A stretch of DNA of 8,029 bases. Origin: WFZT01 sp964571845 (GTDB lineage: Bacteria > Hydrothermota > Hydrothermia > B15-G9 > WFZT01). The stretch covers positions 1 to 8,029 of the forward strand of contig CAZNDM010000028.1 in the NCBI GenBank assembly GCA_964571845.1, in the 5' to 3' direction. The notes beneath the pieces were generated by a model, which saw nothing but the letters and a program-made list of their open reading frames with translations, did no database searches and was not told the origin of the DNA. Each line of letters opens with the position of its first letter. Within the stretch, counting starts at the first letter, position 1. Of this stretch, positions 5,563-8,029 are shown one piece after another. Position numbers and translations under genes: made by a program.

Positions 5563-7812
5563 ATGGGGTATATCTTAACAGTTGTGCTGTCGCTTACGGG
5601 GGTTAAAGGAAAGGTTGTTGATAAGAATTCAGGTAATCCCATTGAATTTGCAGTGGTGATCCTATTTGACACCCAGGGAAAACAGGTGGACGGAACATAT
5701 ACGGATAGCAGTGGTTTGTTTTTTATCCAGAAGGTAAAACCGGGTAAATATTATTTAATTGCGGATTTTGTCGGATACAAAAAATCCCGCACAGATACAT
5801 TTACCCTGACAGGCGGAATACTGGACATCGGAGTGATATACCTTTCTCCCTCTTATGTAAAAACCTCGCCAGTTGTTGCAAAGGCAAAGGCGCCTCATGT
5901 TAGAAGGGAGATAGATAGAACTATTGTAACGCCATCGAGGGATGTTATTTCCTCAGGTGGAAATGCCAGTGATGTATTAAAGAATGTGCCAGGCGTTACT
6001 GTGAGTCCGACGGGGGAGATTATGATCAAAAATAGCACAAACTACCTTGTATTGATAAACAATAAACCCACAATGCTACCCCCGGATCAGGCTCTCAAAC
6101 AGATACCTGCAAGCCAGATCCAGAAGATAGAAATAATAACAAACCCATCAGCGGAATACGATCCTGAAAGTAATGCGATCATAAACATAGTTCTTAAAAA
6201 AGCACAATTTAAATTTGGCAAAAGCCTATCAGCCACTCTGGGAACTTTCAGCAATTACGGCACATCTCTCACATGGGGTGCAAGTAAAAGTAAATGGAAC
6301 TACTATGTAGTCGGAAGTTATTTCAAATACACGCAGCCGATCGTCTATTCCATAGAAATGGTCAGCGGTGACGATACCCTCAGATTAAATCAAACTGATT
6401 TTTCGATCTCAGATGTACCGGCAAACCTGCGGCTGGGACTGATCTTCTCTTCAGGAGAAAGAACCTCCATGAATTTCGAAACTGAGATAGGGTTGTATGA
6501 ATTGCTTTATGACGGAGACTTTCGCTACTCCGGTACCAATGGAAACTATTTCAATCCTATTCATGGTTACTGGAAATCTTCTTTTTACTCCTTCTCTTTT
6601 GATCTTAACAAAAAGTTCTCAAATGGGGAGCTCAACTCCACTCTTTACTATGGTTCCCTCTCAGCGGAGAAGAATAATGAGACTCCAAGAATAGTGGACG
6701 GTGATACGGTTGGTGGTATTAAGTCAAGTGGTGATGGCACAAGAGAAAAATTCAGGCTCGACATTACATATCAGAGAAAAATCTCCTCACTATCACTTAA
6801 AACTGGATATCGTTATTCTCTAAAGGAATTTGAATCAACTACAAAAACAGATTTTTATAGTGACTCCAGTTACACAAATCCCCTGAAAAGTCACAGATAC
6901 ATACATGCAGTCTATGCAAAGATCAACGGGTCACATGGAAAATTCACCTATGGAGCGGGTCTGAGGATCGAGTATATGGATAGAAAGGTGAATGAGGTAA
7001 AGATTAGGAGAACAGACTTTTTCCCATCGCTCTTCTTCTCAACAAACATAACTGAGCTCTCGAATTTAAATTTGAGTTACTCAAGAAGGATCAGAAGGCC
7101 TTCACCGTACAATATAAATCCTGTCTCTTTCTGGGAAACAGCCAACGAGTTGCACATTGGTAATCCATCCTTGAGACCTGAATATGACGACTCATACGAA
7201 GCTTCCTTCGATATTCCACTCTCGCAGAAATTTTTTCTCTCCGCCTCAGCCTACTACACTTACGCGAAAGATTATTTTAACAAAACCGAAAGGATTGAAA
7301 ATGGCATAATAATCAAAAGAGAGGTTAATTTTCCGTACTGGAAAGATTACGGGGTCAATTTGACACTGGAATGGGCAATTACAAAAATGTTGAAGTTCAC
7401 ACTTTCACCTGATCTGAGCTGGTACGAATTCAAAAAGCTGGAAAATCTGGAAAAGGGGATCTATTACAGGTTCAATGTTGGATTTTCAGGACTTGTCATA
7501 CCAGTGGGATTTATCCAGCTCCGTTTAATCTACATTGGGCCATATACCGAGTCCTTTGGAGACTTTGATCCCACTTTTACCGCGGCTTTCGGGTACATGA
7601 TCAGAATCAAAAGTCTCTCTCTTGTGTTTTCATTTAACGATATTTTTCATACATTGAAAACAACGATAAAAAACCGCACGGGTGACGATTATTCGAGAAA
7701 AGAAGTGAGTTTGAGGTATCCATCCCTCTCACTTTCCATAAAATTCGAGCCTCAAAAAGTAAAACAGGGGAAAAAGTTTAAAGAGGAGTTTGAAGATATA
7801 AAGAGTATGTGA
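5563..7812 (+). CDS. TonB-dependent-receptor-like outer-membrane beta-barrel protein
   Basis: A 749-residue protein starting 9 bp after the precursor stop. Order of parts: a short hydrophobic N-terminus (2-14, GYILTVVLSLTGV) that probably serves as a signal peptide; a carboxypeptidase-regulatory-like beta-sandwich (about 13-95, with GKVVDKNSGNPIEFA and VKPGKYYLIADFVGY); a receptor plug (about 115-213, with ASDVLKNVPGVTVSPTGEI and QIQKIEIITNPSAEYDPE); and a barrel of alternating strands (about 218-737) ending in RYPSLSLSIKF. This resembles the outer-membrane beta-barrel family common in Bacteroidetes-type genomes. I see no clear TonB box. A stop (5551-5553) lies in frame just upstream, so no longer start is possible; no good Shine-Dalgarno site is seen, which suggests coupling to precursor translation. 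The C-terminus after the last strand is a charged tail (about 738-749). In this operon it may pass the lanthipeptide across the outer membrane, act in uptake or sensing, or give immunity. All three roles are inference. Confidence 0.9.
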   Translation: MGYILTVVLSLTGVKGKVVDKNSGNPIEFAVVILFDTQGKQVDGTYTDSSGLFFIQKVKPGKYYLIADFVGYKKSRTDTFTLTGGILDIGVIYLSPSYVKTSPVVAKAKAPHVRREIDRTIVTPSRDVISSGGNASDVLKNVPGVTVSPTGEIMIKNSTNYLVLINNKPTMLPPDQALKQIPASQIQKIEIITNPSAEYDPESNAIINIVLKKAQFKFGKSLSATLGTFSNYGTSLTWGASKSKWNYYVVGSYFKYTQPIVYSIEMVSGDDTLRLNQTDFSISDVPANLRLGLIFSSGERTSMNFETEIGLYELLYDGDFRYSGTNGNYFNPIHGYWKSSFYSFSFDLNKKFSNGELNSTLYYGSLSAEKNNETPRIVDGDTVGGIKSSGDGTREKFRLDITYQRKISSLSLKTGYRYSLKEFESTTKTDFYSDSSYTNPLKSHRYIHAVYAKINGSHGKFTYGAGLRIEYMDRKVNEVKIRRTDFFPSLFFSTNITELSNLNLSYSRRIRRPSPYNINPVSFWETANELHIGNPSLRPEYDDSYEASFDIPLSQKFFLSASAYYTYAKDYFNKTERIENGIIIKREVNFPYWKDYGVNLTLEWAITKMLKFTLSPDLSWYEFKKLENLEKGIYYRFNVGFSGLVIPVGFIQLRLIYIGPYTESFGDFDPTFTAAFGYMIRIKSLSLVFSFNDIFHTLKTTIKNRTGDDYSRKEVSLRYPSLSLSIKFEPQKVKQGKKFKEEFEDIKSM

Positions 7813-7878
7813 TAAATATAGAATAGTCGGATATGCTGAATGCGCTGCAGAGAGGCATAACAGTACATCTTAAAGTTT

Positions 7879-7921
7879 AAAAACGGGGATGGTACACACT
7901 GTTGTGTACCCCCCGTTTTTT
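7879..7921 (+). terminator. Strong intrinsic terminator ending the operon
   Basis: GGTACACA (7891-7898) pairs with TGTGTACC (7903-7910) around a CTGT loop. After a 2-nt bulge (AT, 7889-7890), CGGGG (7884-7888) pairs with CCCCG (7911-7915), giving 13 strong pairs followed by six T's (7916-7921). Five A's on the left (7879-7883) make it usable in both directions. It lies about 70 bp after the receptor stop and separates it from a possible convergent gene. Confidence 0.93.
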
Positions 7922-7973
7922 AAAATATATCTATCCATTTGAAGTACTTTAGCACAAATAACTCATATTACAT

Positions 7974-8029
7974 TTATGATCCACGCTCCAATCTCCTCGC
8001 CAGTGTAACAGAGGATATCTTAAATACCA
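7974..8029 (-). CDS. Possible C-terminal end of a convergent gene (truncated by window edge)
   Basis: On the minus strand a frame enters from the window edge and reads VFKISSVTLARRLERGS before a TAA at 7974-7976. The terminator at 7879-7921, which has A's on one side and T's on the other, would suit two convergent genes. Seventeen codons are too few to identify a product or to exclude chance. Confidence 0.25.
   Translation of the reverse strand, partial: VFKISSVTLARRLERGS

Noticed and set aside
5448..5672. Minus-strand 74-codon ORF opposite the precursor gene
   Set aside because: It is the antisense of LanA and of the receptor start. The plus-strand genes have far better start signals and family motifs.
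6497..6694. 65-codon plus-strand ORF inside the receptor gene
   Set aside because: It is an out-of-frame shadow of the barrel region with no ribosome site or domain.

Overview
The centre of this window is a compact, apparently complete operon for a class III lanthipeptide (a ribosomally made, post-translationally modified peptide). It includes a 59-codon precursor gene that is easy to miss because of its size. Layout: the 3' end of a sigma-54-type transcriptional activator (1-624); about 650 bp without a large gene, holding nested GC-rich palindromes and a 36-37 bp direct repeat (625-1276); a lanthionine synthetase LanKC (1277-3865); an ABC exporter (3858-5372); the precursor LanA (5374-5553); an outer-membrane TonB-receptor-like protein (5563-7812); a strong intrinsic terminator (7879-7921); and possibly the tail of a convergent gene on the minus strand (7974-8029).

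The four main genes are packed as one transcript. The synthetase and transporter overlap by 8 bp, the transporter and precursor are 1 bp apart, and the precursor and outer-membrane gene are 9 bp apart. The inferred workflow is as follows. LanA is translated from the only strong Shine-Dalgarno sequence in the operon. LanKC docks on the leader motif VLSLQ, phosphorylates and eliminates Ser/Thr, and cyclises onto the three cysteines. The ABC protein exports the product across the inner membrane. The outer-membrane barrel protein may carry it out, take it up, or protect against it. No leader peptidase is visible in the window.

The host is a bacterium with an outer membrane. The receptor has the carboxypeptidase-regulatory-like domain, plug and barrel layout common in Bacteroidetes and their relatives (FCB superphylum, WOR-3/Hydrothermae-like lineages). 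The sequence is moderately AT-rich, with frequent AGA/AGG and ATA codons, as in many thermophilic or candidate-phylum bacteria. This taxonomic placement is inference. Class III lanthipeptides were characterised mainly in Actinobacteria (SapB, labyrinthopeptin, erythreapeptin), so a class III system co-transcribed with an outer-membrane receptor-like protein is the most notable feature here.

The upstream spacer has its own interest. Two palindromic elements sit in mirror-image orientation on either side of a possible sigma-70 promoter. A direct repeat next to lanKC can be read either as a 26-residue in-frame tandem repeat in a 54-codon ORF or as a two-repeat, one-spacer CRISPR-like unit.
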